Below are positions 1-5,866 of a DNA stretch of 6,919 nucleotides, one piece after another. Source of the DNA: Bacteroidales bacterium (GTDB taxonomy: Bacteria; Bacteroidota; Bacteroidia; Bacteroidales; UBA932); contig JAFWPT010000301.1 of the NCBI GenBank assembly GCA_017509375.1, positions 1-6,919 on the forward strand. Reading direction: 5' to 3'. The stretch's first letter is position 1. Every line of letters starts with the position of its first letter. Under the pieces are notes generated by a model. It was given only the letters and a program-made list of their open reading frames with translations. It was not told the DNA's origin and did no database searches. The position numbers and the translations under genes are program-made.

Positions 1-1301
1 CAATTGTGGTCATCCAGGGAGATGCTCACGATGGTATTGATGAACATCTTGAATTTCGCACTCTCCGGAATGTGTTCGGTGAGGGCTGGATTGAGGGCGT
101 GGATGCCTTCTACCAGAAGCACTGTGCCGGGTGTTAGCCTGATAGTTTTGCCGTTATATTCCCTTATTCCCGTAACGAAATTATATTCAGGTACTTGCAC
201 CTCTTCGCCACGGAGCAGCCTTATGAGGTCTGCCTGCATGGCGTCATGATCAACCGTATCGAAATTGTCGAAGTCATAGGAACCGTCGGGCAGCAGGGGA
301 GTATCCACTCGGTTGACGAAATAGTCGTCGGTGGAAACTGAGACCGGCCGTAGCCCGCAGGCCATCAGTTGGATGCTGAGCTGTTTTGTGATAGTAGTCT
401 TGCCGCTGCTGCTGGGGCCGGTAATGAGCACTAAACGCAACGCCCCGCAGCGGTACCTGTTGTGAATCTCTTCGGCTATCTGGACTACCTTCTTCTGCTG
501 AAGGGCTTCCGCTACCTGAATCAGTTCTCCTGCATGTCCGTTCTCGCAGGCATGGTTCACGTCACCCACGTTGTCCAGGTTCATTATTGAGTTCCAGCGC
601 AGGCTCTCCCTGAAAACTTCGAAAGTCTTGGGCTGGGGCTCAAGTATGGTCAGCTTCTCAGGAGCATGCCGGTCGGGCACGCGAAGCAGCATTCCGTCCT
701 GGTAAGGGGCAAGGTCCCATACTTTCAGATAACCGGCAGAAGGGACAAGGGCGTCGTAATAGTAATCCGGAGTGCCCTCGAGGGTATGGTAGCGTATGTA
801 AGTCTGGCCGCTGGTCTCAAGCAGCTTTACCTTGTCTGCGTAGCCCATGCCGCGAAAAATATCTATTGCCTCTTCGGTTCGTACTTCAACCCGCTTGAAA
901 GGTGAATCTGCTTCCACTATTTCCCTCATCCTGTGGCGGATACGCTCCACGTCCTCGGAAGTAACGGGAGAGCCTTTCTGCAAATCGCAAAAGTATCCCT
1001 TGGATATGGGACGGCGCATCTTTATCTTGGAATCCGGGTAAAGGTCGCGGGCCGCTTTGCTCAGCAGGAAACAAAGGGAACGGCAATATGCGCTGCGTCC
1101 GGTATAAGAACGGTAATCCAGGAATTCCACATTGCGGCTGTTGAAGGCCCTGTATTTCAGGCCCTGGGCAACGTAGTTGACCTTTGCGCACAGAATGTCG
1201 TACGGGCGTTCGAACTCAAATTGCGGAAGCACCTCTGCAAGGGTGACTCCTTCCGGAAACTCTTTAGTGGTTCCAGTATTCTGGCAATAAATCTTCAGCA
1301 T
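1..1301 (-). CDS. Nucleoside (uridine) kinase with TGS/SAD-like N-terminal region, 3' end cut by window edge
   Basis: My minus-strand translation from the ATG at 1301-1299 is open to the window edge, giving 433 residues and no stop. The P-loop GPSSSGKT is at residues 295-302 (bases 396-419). It is followed by STDDYF (323-328) and EGIHALN (398-404), the layout of the uridine kinase/phosphoribulokinase family, which phosphorylates uridine or cytidine in the cytoplasm. Residues 1 to about 60 look like a TGS domain, and about 65-220 resemble the second additional domain of threonyl-tRNA synthetase. This fusion is typical of Bacteroidota nucleoside kinases of about 550 residues, so roughly 120 C-terminal residues lie outside. 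The start is firm: an in-frame stop lies at 1340-1338, no ATG lies between it and 1301, and a later start would remove the TGS-like fold. It is divergent from upp, another pyrimidine salvage gene. Exact nucleoside specificity cannot be read from the sequence. Confidence 0.9.
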   Translation of the reverse strand, partial: MLKIYCQNTGTTKEFPEGVTLAEVLPQFEFERPYDILCAKVNYVAQGLKYRAFNSRNVEFLDYRSYTGRSAYCRSLCFLLSKAARDLYPDSKIKMRRPISKGYFCDLQKGSPVTSEDVERIRHRMREIVEADSPFKRVEVRTEEAIDIFRGMGYADKVKLLETSGQTYIRYHTLEGTPDYYYDALVPSAGYLKVWDLAPYQDGMLLRVPDRHAPEKLTILEPQPKTFEVFRESLRWNSIMNLDNVGDVNHACENGHAGELIQVAEALQQKKVVQIAEEIHNRYRCGALRLVLITGPSSSGKTTITKQLSIQLMACGLRPVSVSTDDYFVNRVDTPLLPDGSYDFDNFDTVDHDAMQADLIRLLRGEEVQVPEYNFVTGIREYNGKTIRLTPGTVLLVEGIHALNPALTEHIPESAKFKMFINTIVSISLDDHN

Positions 1302-1302
1302 A

Positions 1303-1335
1303 TTTGACAAAAATAGCAAAAAATGATTAATTTTG
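1303..1335 (+). promoter_or_regulatory. Bacteroidota-type promoter of upp
   Basis: A -33 TTTG at 1303-1306 is followed after 21 bases by TAATTTTG at 1328-1335, matching the -7 consensus TAnnTTTG. The expected transcription start is near 1341, leaving a leader of about 12 bases before the upp ATG at 1354. No Shine-Dalgarno sequence is evident, which is usual for this phylum. The -33 element abuts the opposing -7 box of the kinase promoter, so the two promoters overlap. The promoter probably also serves the lipoprotein gene downstream. Confidence 0.65.
1308..1315 (-). promoter_or_regulatory. Bacteroidota -7 promoter box for the nucleoside kinase
   Basis: Read on the minus strand this is TATTTTTG, a full match to the Bacteroidota primary sigma factor -7 consensus TAnnTTTG. 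A TTTG lies 23 bases upstream as a possible -33 element, slightly far. The box ends only 6 bases before the kinase ATG, so transcription would begin at or within a few bases of the start codon. The call rests on motif match and position only. Confidence 0.55.
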
Positions 1336-1353
1336 CATCAAAGCGAAAGCGTT

Positions 1354-1983
1354 ATGAGCGAAGTACATCTTATTAACCATCCCATGGTTCAGCATAAGCT
1401 CAGTATTATGCGTCAAAAGGAAACCGGTTCAAAGGATTTCCGCCAGCTCTTGAAAGAAATATCGTTGTTGATGGGATATGAAATCACCCGCGACCTCCCG
1501 CTTGCGGAAATCGAAATAGAAACTCCAATAAGCCATATGAAGGCATGCCGGGTGTTGGGTCGCAAACTTGCGATCGTTCCCATACTCCGTGCCGGACTTG
1601 GAATGGTGGACGGCCTTCTGGATCTTGTACCCGTAGCTAAAGTGGGCCACATAGGCTTGTACAGGGATGAAAGTACGCACAAGCCCGTCGTATATTATTG
1701 CAAGTTGCCTGAAGATATCCAGGATCGTTTGGTTATAGTGACGGATCCTATGCTCGCTACCGGAGGAAGTTCGTGCGATGCCTTGGATATGCTTAAGGAA
1801 AGGGGATGCAGCAATATTAAGCTTATGTGTCTTGTAGCTGCTCCTGAAGGCATTGCAAAGGTTCAGGAGTTGCATCCGGATGTGGATATTTTCGTAGCCG
1901 CAATAGATGAGCGCTTGAATGAGAACGCATATATAGTCCCTGGCCTGGGAGATGCAGGCGACCGTATTTTTGGCACGAAATAG
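1354..1983 (+). CDS. upp: Uracil phosphoribosyltransferase
   Basis: The product converts uracil and PRPP to UMP and pyrophosphate, the one-step cytoplasmic salvage of uracil. The 209-residue length equals the family norm. The PRPP-binding loop [10 protein letters not shown] is at residues 131-140, and the C-terminal uracil-binding signature [12 protein letters not shown] is at 193-204, just before the end. The N-terminal ILRAGLGM segment (77-84) is also characteristic. I chose the ATG at 1354. An upstream in-frame TTG at 1333 would add seven residues, but it lies inside the promoter -7 box and would not be transcribed. The gene is divergent from a nucleoside kinase that also yields UMP, so the two genes form a pyrimidine salvage locus. 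The stop is 9 bases before the lipoprotein gene, suggesting co-transcription. No catalytic residue appears to be missing. Confidence 0.97.
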   Translation: MSEVHLINHPMVQHKLSIMRQKETGSKDFRQLLKEISLLMGYEITRDLPLAEIEIETPISHMKACRVLGRKLAIVPILRAGLGMVDGLLDLVPVAKVGHIGLYRDESTHKPVVYYCKLPEDIQDRLVIVTDPMLATGGSSCDALDMLKERGCSNIKLMCLVAAPEGIAKVQELHPDVDIFVAAIDERLNENAYIVPGLGDAGDRIFGTK

Positions 1984-1992
1984 ATATAAGTT

Positions 1993-2502
1993 ATGAAAAA
2001 GACAGCGTTAGCCGTATTCTCAGTTATTGCTCTAGCGGTTTTTGTCTTTTCCTGCACTAAGGACCGTTCTATAAACGGCACCTCCTGGTCCATAGACCGC
2101 TATGAGGATTATCTGGACGGGCAGGTTATGGCGGAAGGGAGTATTACAGGATTGCTCGATGCCAATTATGTGGATGGAGTGTTAGGCTTCCGCATCGACA
2201 GCTTCGATTTGGGAATCAAAACTACGCTCTTCCCGGATGAATATGATGTGAAAAAGTATACTTCAGATCAGCTTTTGGTGGATCTGTGGTACAGAGAATC
2301 AACGGATGCAACTTTGGAAGGCAGCACTTTTGTAGAGACTTTCAAGGAGCACGATATCTATTCCTCGACCAATGAATCAGGCCCTTGTTATGTGTACTTC
2401 AAGTCCGGCAAGGCTATAGAAGTGGACAAGGTAACCCTTGATGACGGCGGGTATTATTACTACGATACCTGCAGGATTTATTGCTCGTTTAATCCGGATT
2501 AG
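1993..2502 (+). CDS. Small lipoprotein of unknown function
   Basis: The 169-residue product begins with a lipoprotein signal peptide: MKK, a hydrophobic stretch at residues 4-19, then the lipobox VFSC with the lipidated cysteine at position 21. The mature part is acidic and rich in Asp, Tyr and Ser, with three further cysteines at 132, 160 and 164. The segment NGTSWSIDRYEDY just after the anchor resembles the opening of small lipocalin-like Bacteroidota lipoproteins, but I do not recognise a family. The residues after the cysteine (TKD) loosely resemble the charged surface-export signals known in this phylum, so the protein could face outward; this is inference. It starts 9 bases after the upp stop with no room for its own promoter, so it is probably read from the upp promoter. 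Transcription would end at the strong hairpin near 2566-2599. Nothing links it to uracil salvage apart from position. Confidence 0.85.
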   Translation: MKKTALAVFSVIALAVFVFSCTKDRSINGTSWSIDRYEDYLDGQVMAEGSITGLLDANYVDGVLGFRIDSFDLGIKTTLFPDEYDVKKYTSDQLLVDLWYRESTDATLEGSTFVETFKEHDIYSSTNESGPCYVYFKSGKAIEVDKVTLDDGGYYYYDTCRIYCSFNPD

Positions 2503-2510
2503 TATTAAAA

Positions 2511-2537
2511 GAGGCGGAGACAATATTGCTCTGCCTT
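2511..2537 (+). other. Potential stem-loop after the lipoprotein gene
   Basis: The left arm at 2511-2519 and right arm at 2529-2537 form a nine-pair stem with two G-U pairs around a nine-base loop (ACAATATTG). It starts 8 bases after the lipoprotein stop and follows a short A run. No T tract follows, so it is not a canonical intrinsic terminator. It might protect the 3' end of the upp-lipoprotein mRNA, or be chance. Confidence 0.35.
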
Positions 2538-2560
2538 CGGAACTAATAAGGAGATATTGG

Positions 2561-2599
2561 AAAAAGGGCTGACTAATAAGTATTTAGCCAGCCCTTTTT
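2561..2599. terminator. Bidirectional intrinsic terminator between the lipoprotein gene and rho
   Basis: A run of five A (2561-2565) precedes GGGCTG (2566-2571), which pairs with CAGCCC (2589-2594), followed by five T (2595-2599). Inside, after one A-C mismatch, CTAA (2573-2576) pairs with TTAG (2584-2587) around a seven-base loop. The A and T tracts make it symmetrical, so it can end transcripts from both convergent genes. The rho stop codon begins right next to it (2603-2601), so rho would be terminated almost immediately after its coding end. Confidence 0.85.
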
Positions 2600-2600
2600 G

Positions 2601-4571
2601 CTATCGTATATCTCTCGAGGAGACTTTGCTCATATTGTCCAGCAGGTCTCCGTTGGTTTTGTATTCATCCATCAGCTGCAGCATGAAGTTCATGGCCTCA
2701 AGCGAATTCATGTCGGCAAGCAGCTTGCGCAGTATCCAGATGCGGTTGGCGGTGGCGCGGTCCAGCAGCAAGTCATCGCGTCTTGTGCCGGAAAGCACTA
2801 TGTTGACTGAAGGGAATATTCTGCGGTTGGACAGGCTGCGGTCAAGCTGCAGTTCCATGTTGCCTGTGCCCTTGAACTCCTCGAAAATGACGTCGTCCAT
2901 CTTTGATCCGGTCTCAGTCAGGGCAGTAGCCAGAATGGTGAGCGAACCGCCGCCTTCGATGTTGCGGGCGGCGCCGAAGAAACGTTTGGGCTTCTGGAGC
3001 GCGTTGGCGTCGACACCTCCAGTGAGCACCTTCCCGGAAGCCGGCTGGACCGTGTTGTAGGCGCGTGCAAGACGGGTAATGGAATCCAGCAGAATCACTA
3101 CGTCGTGACCGCATTCTACTAGCCTGCGGGCTTTTTCCAGTACCATATTGGCTACCTTAACGTGGTGTTCGGCGGGTTCGTCGAAGGTGGATGCCACGAC
3201 TTCGGCCTTTACGCTGCGCTGCATGTCGGTAACCTCCTCGGGACGTTCGTCAATGAGCAGCACTATCTCATAAACCTCGGGATGATTGTCTGCTATAGCA
3301 TTGGCTATACTCTTGAGCAGCATTGTCTTACCTGTCTTTGGCTGGGCTACGATAAGGCCTCGCTGACCTTTGCCGATGGGGGAGAACATGTCCACTACAC
3401 GGCAGCTGGGGTCGGTAGCGTGACCTTTGCCGAGCAAGTTGAATTTCTCGTCTGGGAAAAGGGGGGTAAGGAAGTCGAAGGGGACGCGGTCTCGGATGAA
3501 TTCCGGCGTACGTCCGTTGACGTATTTAATCTTCACCAAGGGGAAGTACTTGTCGCCTTCACGTGGCGGACGGATTTCTCCGGTTACGGTATCGCCGGGC
3601 TTGAGGGCGTTGAACTTTATCTGCTGCTGGGAGACGTAGATATCGTCCGGGGAGTTAAGGTAATTGTAATCGGAGGAACGGAGGAAACCATAGCCGTCGG
3701 GCATGATTTCAAGAACTCCTGTAGCCTCCACGGTGCCCTCGAATTCGGGCATCTTGGGCTTCTGTGGACGTGGCTGCTGCTGGGACTGCGGTACTTGCTG
3801 CGCCTTCCAGCCGTTCTGCTGCTGGCCGTTCTGCTGTTGCTGGCCGTTCTGCTGCTGGCCGTTTTGCTGCTGGCCGTTCTGCTGCTGCGGACGAGGCTGT
3901 TGTGACTGCTCTCCTTGCTGGGGACGCATGGAGTGATGCCTGTCTTTCTGGCTTTGCTCCGGCTGAACCTGGGCAGCCTGCTCTTTAGCAGGAAGGACGA
4001 TTTCTGCAGCTTGCTGGCTGGATTTCTTTTTGCGCGGGCGCTTGCCGGAAGCTTGCTGCCCGGACTGATCTTCGGCTGTTTTCCCGTCCTGTTCAGGCTC
4101 CGGCTTTGCGGCCTGGGCGGATGGCTCGGTTTCAAGAGCCTTCTCTTTGGCAGGACGGCCACGCTTGCGGGTAGAAGCTGCAGTCGCCTCGGCGGTCAGG
4201 CTTTCGGCATCGACAGGTTTGGACTCTGCTTTTGCCTGCTTTGTTACCGGTTTCGAAGGCTTTGTCGCTGCTTCAGCCGGTTTTGACTCATCCTTGGCAG
4301 GATTCACGGCCGGCTTGTCCGCCGGTTTTCCGGAAGCTTTTGCCGGCTTGTCCGCCGGTTTCGCCTCGTCGGCCTTGGATTTGCGGGGACGCCCGCGCCT
4401 GGGCTTGTCTGTCTCCGGCTTAAGCGACTCTATCTTGGCTTCTGCGTCCAATATCTCATAGCGCAGATTCTCGTCATCTGTTCTTTTGCTGAATTTGATG
4501 CCCAATTCTTTGGACAGGGCTTCGAGCTGCTCTCTGTTCATTCCCTGGAGCTCGGAAAAGCTGTGTGTCAT
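2601..4571 (-). CDS. rho: Transcription termination factor Rho with long disordered insertion
   Basis: Rho is the hexameric RNA-dependent ATPase that ends transcription at untranslated RNA. From the ATG at 4571 the product is 656 residues, against about 420 in E. coli. In order: an N-terminal helical Rho_N domain (about 5-48); a low-complexity Lys/Ala/Pro then Gln/Asn-rich stretch (about 50-270); the cold-shock-like RNA-binding fold with GYGFLRS (293-299); the Walker A loop QPKTGKT (410-416); DER (441-443) with the catalytic Glu; Walker [11 protein letters not shown] (491-500); and the Q-loop and R-loop region [20 protein letters not shown] (517-536). All catalytic motifs are intact. The extra size is therefore the insertion, which is common in Bacteroidota Rho; in B. 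thetaiotaomicron the equivalent region is reported to drive phase separation. An upstream TTG at 4646 is in frame but lies before the likely transcription start. MNREQLEAL (ATG at 4541) is an alternative start. Confidence 0.97.
   Translation of the reverse strand: MTHSFSELQGMNREQLEALSKELGIKFSKRTDDENLRYEILDAEAKIESLKPETDKPRRGRPRKSKADEAKPADKPAKASGKPADKPAVNPAKDESKPAEAATKPSKPVTKQAKAESKPVDAESLTAEATAASTRKRGRPAKEKALETEPSAQAAKPEPEQDGKTAEDQSGQQASGKRPRKKKSSQQAAEIVLPAKEQAAQVQPEQSQKDRHHSMRPQQGEQSQQPRPQQQNGQQQNGQQQNGQQQQNGQQQNGWKAQQVPQSQQQPRPQKPKMPEFEGTVEATGVLEIMPDGYGFLRSSDYNYLNSPDDIYVSQQQIKFNALKPGDTVTGEIRPPREGDKYFPLVKIKYVNGRTPEFIRDRVPFDFLTPLFPDEKFNLLGKGHATDPSCRVVDMFSPIGKGQRGLIVAQPKTGKTMLLKSIANAIADNHPEVYEIVLLIDERPEEVTDMQRSVKAEVVASTFDEPAEHHVKVANMVLEKARRLVECGHDVVILLDSITRLARAYNTVQPASGKVLTGGVDANALQKPKRFFGAARNIEGGGSLTILATALTETGSKMDDVIFEEFKGTGNMELQLDRSLSNRRIFPSVNIVLSGTRRDDLLLDRATANRIWILRKLLADMNSLEAMNFMLQLMDEYKTNGDLLDNMSKVSSRDIR
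3810..3887 (-). repeat. Five tandem repeats encoding QQQNG units in Rho
   Basis: Read on the minus strand, five near-identical units of CAGCAGCAGAACGGC lie end to end, with lengths 15, 15, 15, 18 and 15 bases. They encode QQQNG three times, QQQQNG once and QQQNG once (Rho residues 229-254). One unit has CAA AAC in place of CAG AAC. The fourth has an extra glutamine codon, CAA, as expected from slippage. All length changes keep the frame. Confidence 0.95.
4309..4361 (-). repeat. 20-bp direct repeat, 33-bp period, in the Lys/Ala/Pro part of Rho
   Basis: The same 20 bases occur at 4309-4328 and 4342-4361 with a 33-base (11-codon) period. Each copy encodes KPADKPA within Rho residues 71-88. The exact nucleotide identity, not just the shared protein motif, points to a recent in-frame duplication. 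Confidence 0.85.
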
Positions 4572-4591
4572 ATAAAATAAGGTATGAATGG

Positions 4592-4619
4592 TCCGCTGTC
4601 GCGAGAATGCGTGTGCGGA
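4592..4619 (-). other. Potential hairpin in the rho leader
   Basis: In the predicted rho leader, TCCGC pairs with GCGGA (five pairs). A symmetrical ACA/ACA internal loop follows, then CGC pairs with GCG around a six-base loop. It lies about 20 bases upstream of the chosen rho ATG and just after the likely transcription start. It could be a regulatory leader structure, but the stem is short and there is no comparative support. Confidence 0.3.
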
Positions 4620-4634
4620 ATTGTTTTGACTCTG

Positions 4635-4642
4635 CAAATATA
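4635..4642 (-). promoter_or_regulatory. -7 promoter box for rho
   Basis: On the minus strand this is TATATTTG, a full match to the Bacteroidota consensus TAnnTTTG. No good TTTG -33 element is found at normal spacing, so strength is uncertain. Transcription would start near 4628, giving rho a leader of nearly 60 bases and excluding the in-frame TTG at 4646 as a start. Confidence 0.55.
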
Positions 4643-4662
4643 GCAAATAAAAGCTAATTTCC

Positions 4663-4670
4663 TATATTTG
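4663..4670 (+). promoter_or_regulatory. -7 promoter box for the PHP-domain gene
   Basis: TATATTTG matches the TAnnTTTG consensus and ends four bases before the ATG at 4675, so the transcript would be leaderless or nearly so. No clear -33 TTTG is seen. It is the exact inverted copy of the rho -7 box, with one more matching base pair outside each (GCAAATATA at 4634-4642, TATATTTGC at 4663-4671). Confidence 0.55.
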
Positions 4671-4674
4671 CGGC

Positions 4675-5865
4675 ATGAAAAAATGCTTGATAATCTTCTG
4701 GAGGAGCTCTCTGACTTTTCTGCTTCTGCTTGGTGTGCTGGTATGCATTTTCTCCGTATCTCCTATTTATGATTTCCGCGCTCCAGAGCCCTTTTCGGGA
4801 CCGGATATATATAATCCTTACGCCGGACTGCCTTCGGACCCGGAGTGGAAAAGGGCTAATTTCCACACACATACGAGGGTGGACAATGTTTTGAACGAAT
4901 GCCCTGGATACCCTGCCGAAGTGTATTCTGACTATAAGAAGCTGGGCTATGATGTGTTGGCGTTTTCAAACCATAACCAGCTTACCCGTCACCCGTTTGA
5001 CAGCACTCTGCAGATTAACGTGTACGAACATGGATATGGTTTGTTCAAGCTTCATAAACTGGTGTTCAATCCATCCGGAATGATTCTGTTCGACCACCTG
5101 CTGCCGCTGTTCGTATCGCAGAAACAATGGCAGTACGATTATCTGTCAAGGAATGCCGATTTCATCGTGATGAATCACCCGGACCGCACTTGGGGCATGG
5201 GAACCCGCTCTATGCAGCTGCTTACCGGATACCGGCTGATGGAAGCCGATTGCGGAGTCTCCAGCGAGCTGTGCCGATGGGACGAAGCTCTTAGCGCCGG
5301 ACATTATTCACATTGCTTGATCAATGACGACTGCCATGACTCCGGAAACCATCGCAAGATAGCGAGGCGCTGCTCTTGGCTGAGCACTCCTTCCGAAAGG
5401 TATGAAGATTTGAAAGCGACTTTGCTGAGCGGCGCTTTCTACTCGATGCGGGTCCCGGATTTCGGGGACGGTGACCGTGCGGTAAAGCTGGATGCCAATT
5501 CACATCTGCCGGAAGTGCTGTCAATAGGCGTAAAAGGGGATACAGTTTTCCTTAAACTTTCCGCTCCGGCTCATATAGAGGCAAGGGGACAGGGTCATAA
5601 ACTGCTTGCAAGTGCGGATGGATGCAGTTTCGAACGACCGCTTGCAGCAGATGAGCCGTATATGCGCCTGAGCGCTTTCTTCGACAGCGGCGTGGTAATA
5701 TACAGCAACGCATTTGCAAGATATGATAAGAGCGAGGAGGAGAGTCCGTACAAAGTGGCCGGCCACAGTGTGAACGTATTCCTGACCATTGTGTTCAACC
5801 TTGCCCTGCTCCTGCTGCTTTTGCTGCTGGTAAAGGGGTTGAGAGGCGTCTGGAAAGCCCGTTGA
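4675..5865 (+). CDS. Membrane-anchored PHP-domain metal-dependent phosphoesterase-like protein
   Basis: The 396-residue product has a hydrophobic N-terminal segment (about 13-29) and a second membrane segment near the C-terminus (about 367-385, containing eight consecutive Leu), ending in a basic tail. Between them lies a PHP-type domain: HTH at residues 64-66, SNHN at 98-101, MNHPDR at 166-171 and DDCHD at 218-222, giving the HxH and closing DxH metal-ligand pattern. PHP domains are polymerase/histidinol-phosphatase-type metal-dependent hydrolases; the substrate here is unknown. Most of the protein probably lies outside the cytoplasm between the two anchors, which is inference. The usual (T)DH motif appears as SNH, with Asn for Asp. 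The start is forced: an in-frame stop lies at 4648-4650, no ATG lies between it and 4675, and the next Met is residue 136, past the first metal motif. It is divergent from rho and convergent with lptD. Confidence 0.85.
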   Translation: MKKCLIIFWRSSLTFLLLLGVLVCIFSVSPIYDFRAPEPFSGPDIYNPYAGLPSDPEWKRANFHTHTRVDNVLNECPGYPAEVYSDYKKLGYDVLAFSNHNQLTRHPFDSTLQINVYEHGYGLFKLHKLVFNPSGMILFDHLLPLFVSQKQWQYDYLSRNADFIVMNHPDRTWGMGTRSMQLLTGYRLMEADCGVSSELCRWDEALSAGHYSHCLINDDCHDSGNHRKIARRCSWLSTPSERYEDLKATLLSGAFYSMRVPDFGDGDRAVKLDANSHLPEVLSIGVKGDTVFLKLSAPAHIEARGQGHKLLASADGCSFERPLAADEPYMRLSAFFDSGVVIYSNAFARYDKSEEESPYKVAGHSVNVFLTIVFNLALLLLLLLLVKGLRGVWKAR

Positions 5866-5866
5866 A

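Noticed and set aside
886..1191. Minus-strand frame of 101 codons inside the kinase gene
   Set aside because: It is a shifted frame of the kinase coding strand, rich in Pro, Gly and Arg, with no domain.
933..1307. Plus-strand frames opposite the nucleoside kinase (also 4-249, 666-905 and 847-1041)
   Set aside because: They lie antisense to a kinase with intact domain order and P-loop, and show no family features.
1333..1353. Upstream TTG start for upp adding seven residues
   Set aside because: The TTG is the last three bases of the -7 box, so it would lie upstream of the transcript start; MSEVHL at 1354 fits the family length.
1429..1875. Minus-strand frames opposite upp (also 1413-1682 and 1863-2093)
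   Set aside because: They are shadows of upp, which has full-length family identity.
3810..3887. CRISPR or intergenic repeat array
   Set aside because: The units are contiguous with no spacers, lie in the rho reading frame and encode a regular QQQNG motif.
3162..3905. Long open plus-strand frame of 247 codons opposite rho, ending in a Leu/Ala/Val-rich tract
   Set aside because: It is antisense to clear Rho motifs. The hydrophobic tail is the complement of the CAG/GGC-rich Q/N repeat, which has no stops on either strand.
3617..4162. Other overlapping open frames in the Rho insertion region, on both strands (for example 3617-4162 minus, 3915-4286 plus)
   Set aside because: Low-complexity GC-rich codons keep several frames open by chance; none shows a recognisable domain or a start context.
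4572..4646. Upstream TTG start for rho at 4646 adding 25 residues
   Set aside because: It precedes the predicted transcription start, and the extension does not resemble the Rho N-terminus.
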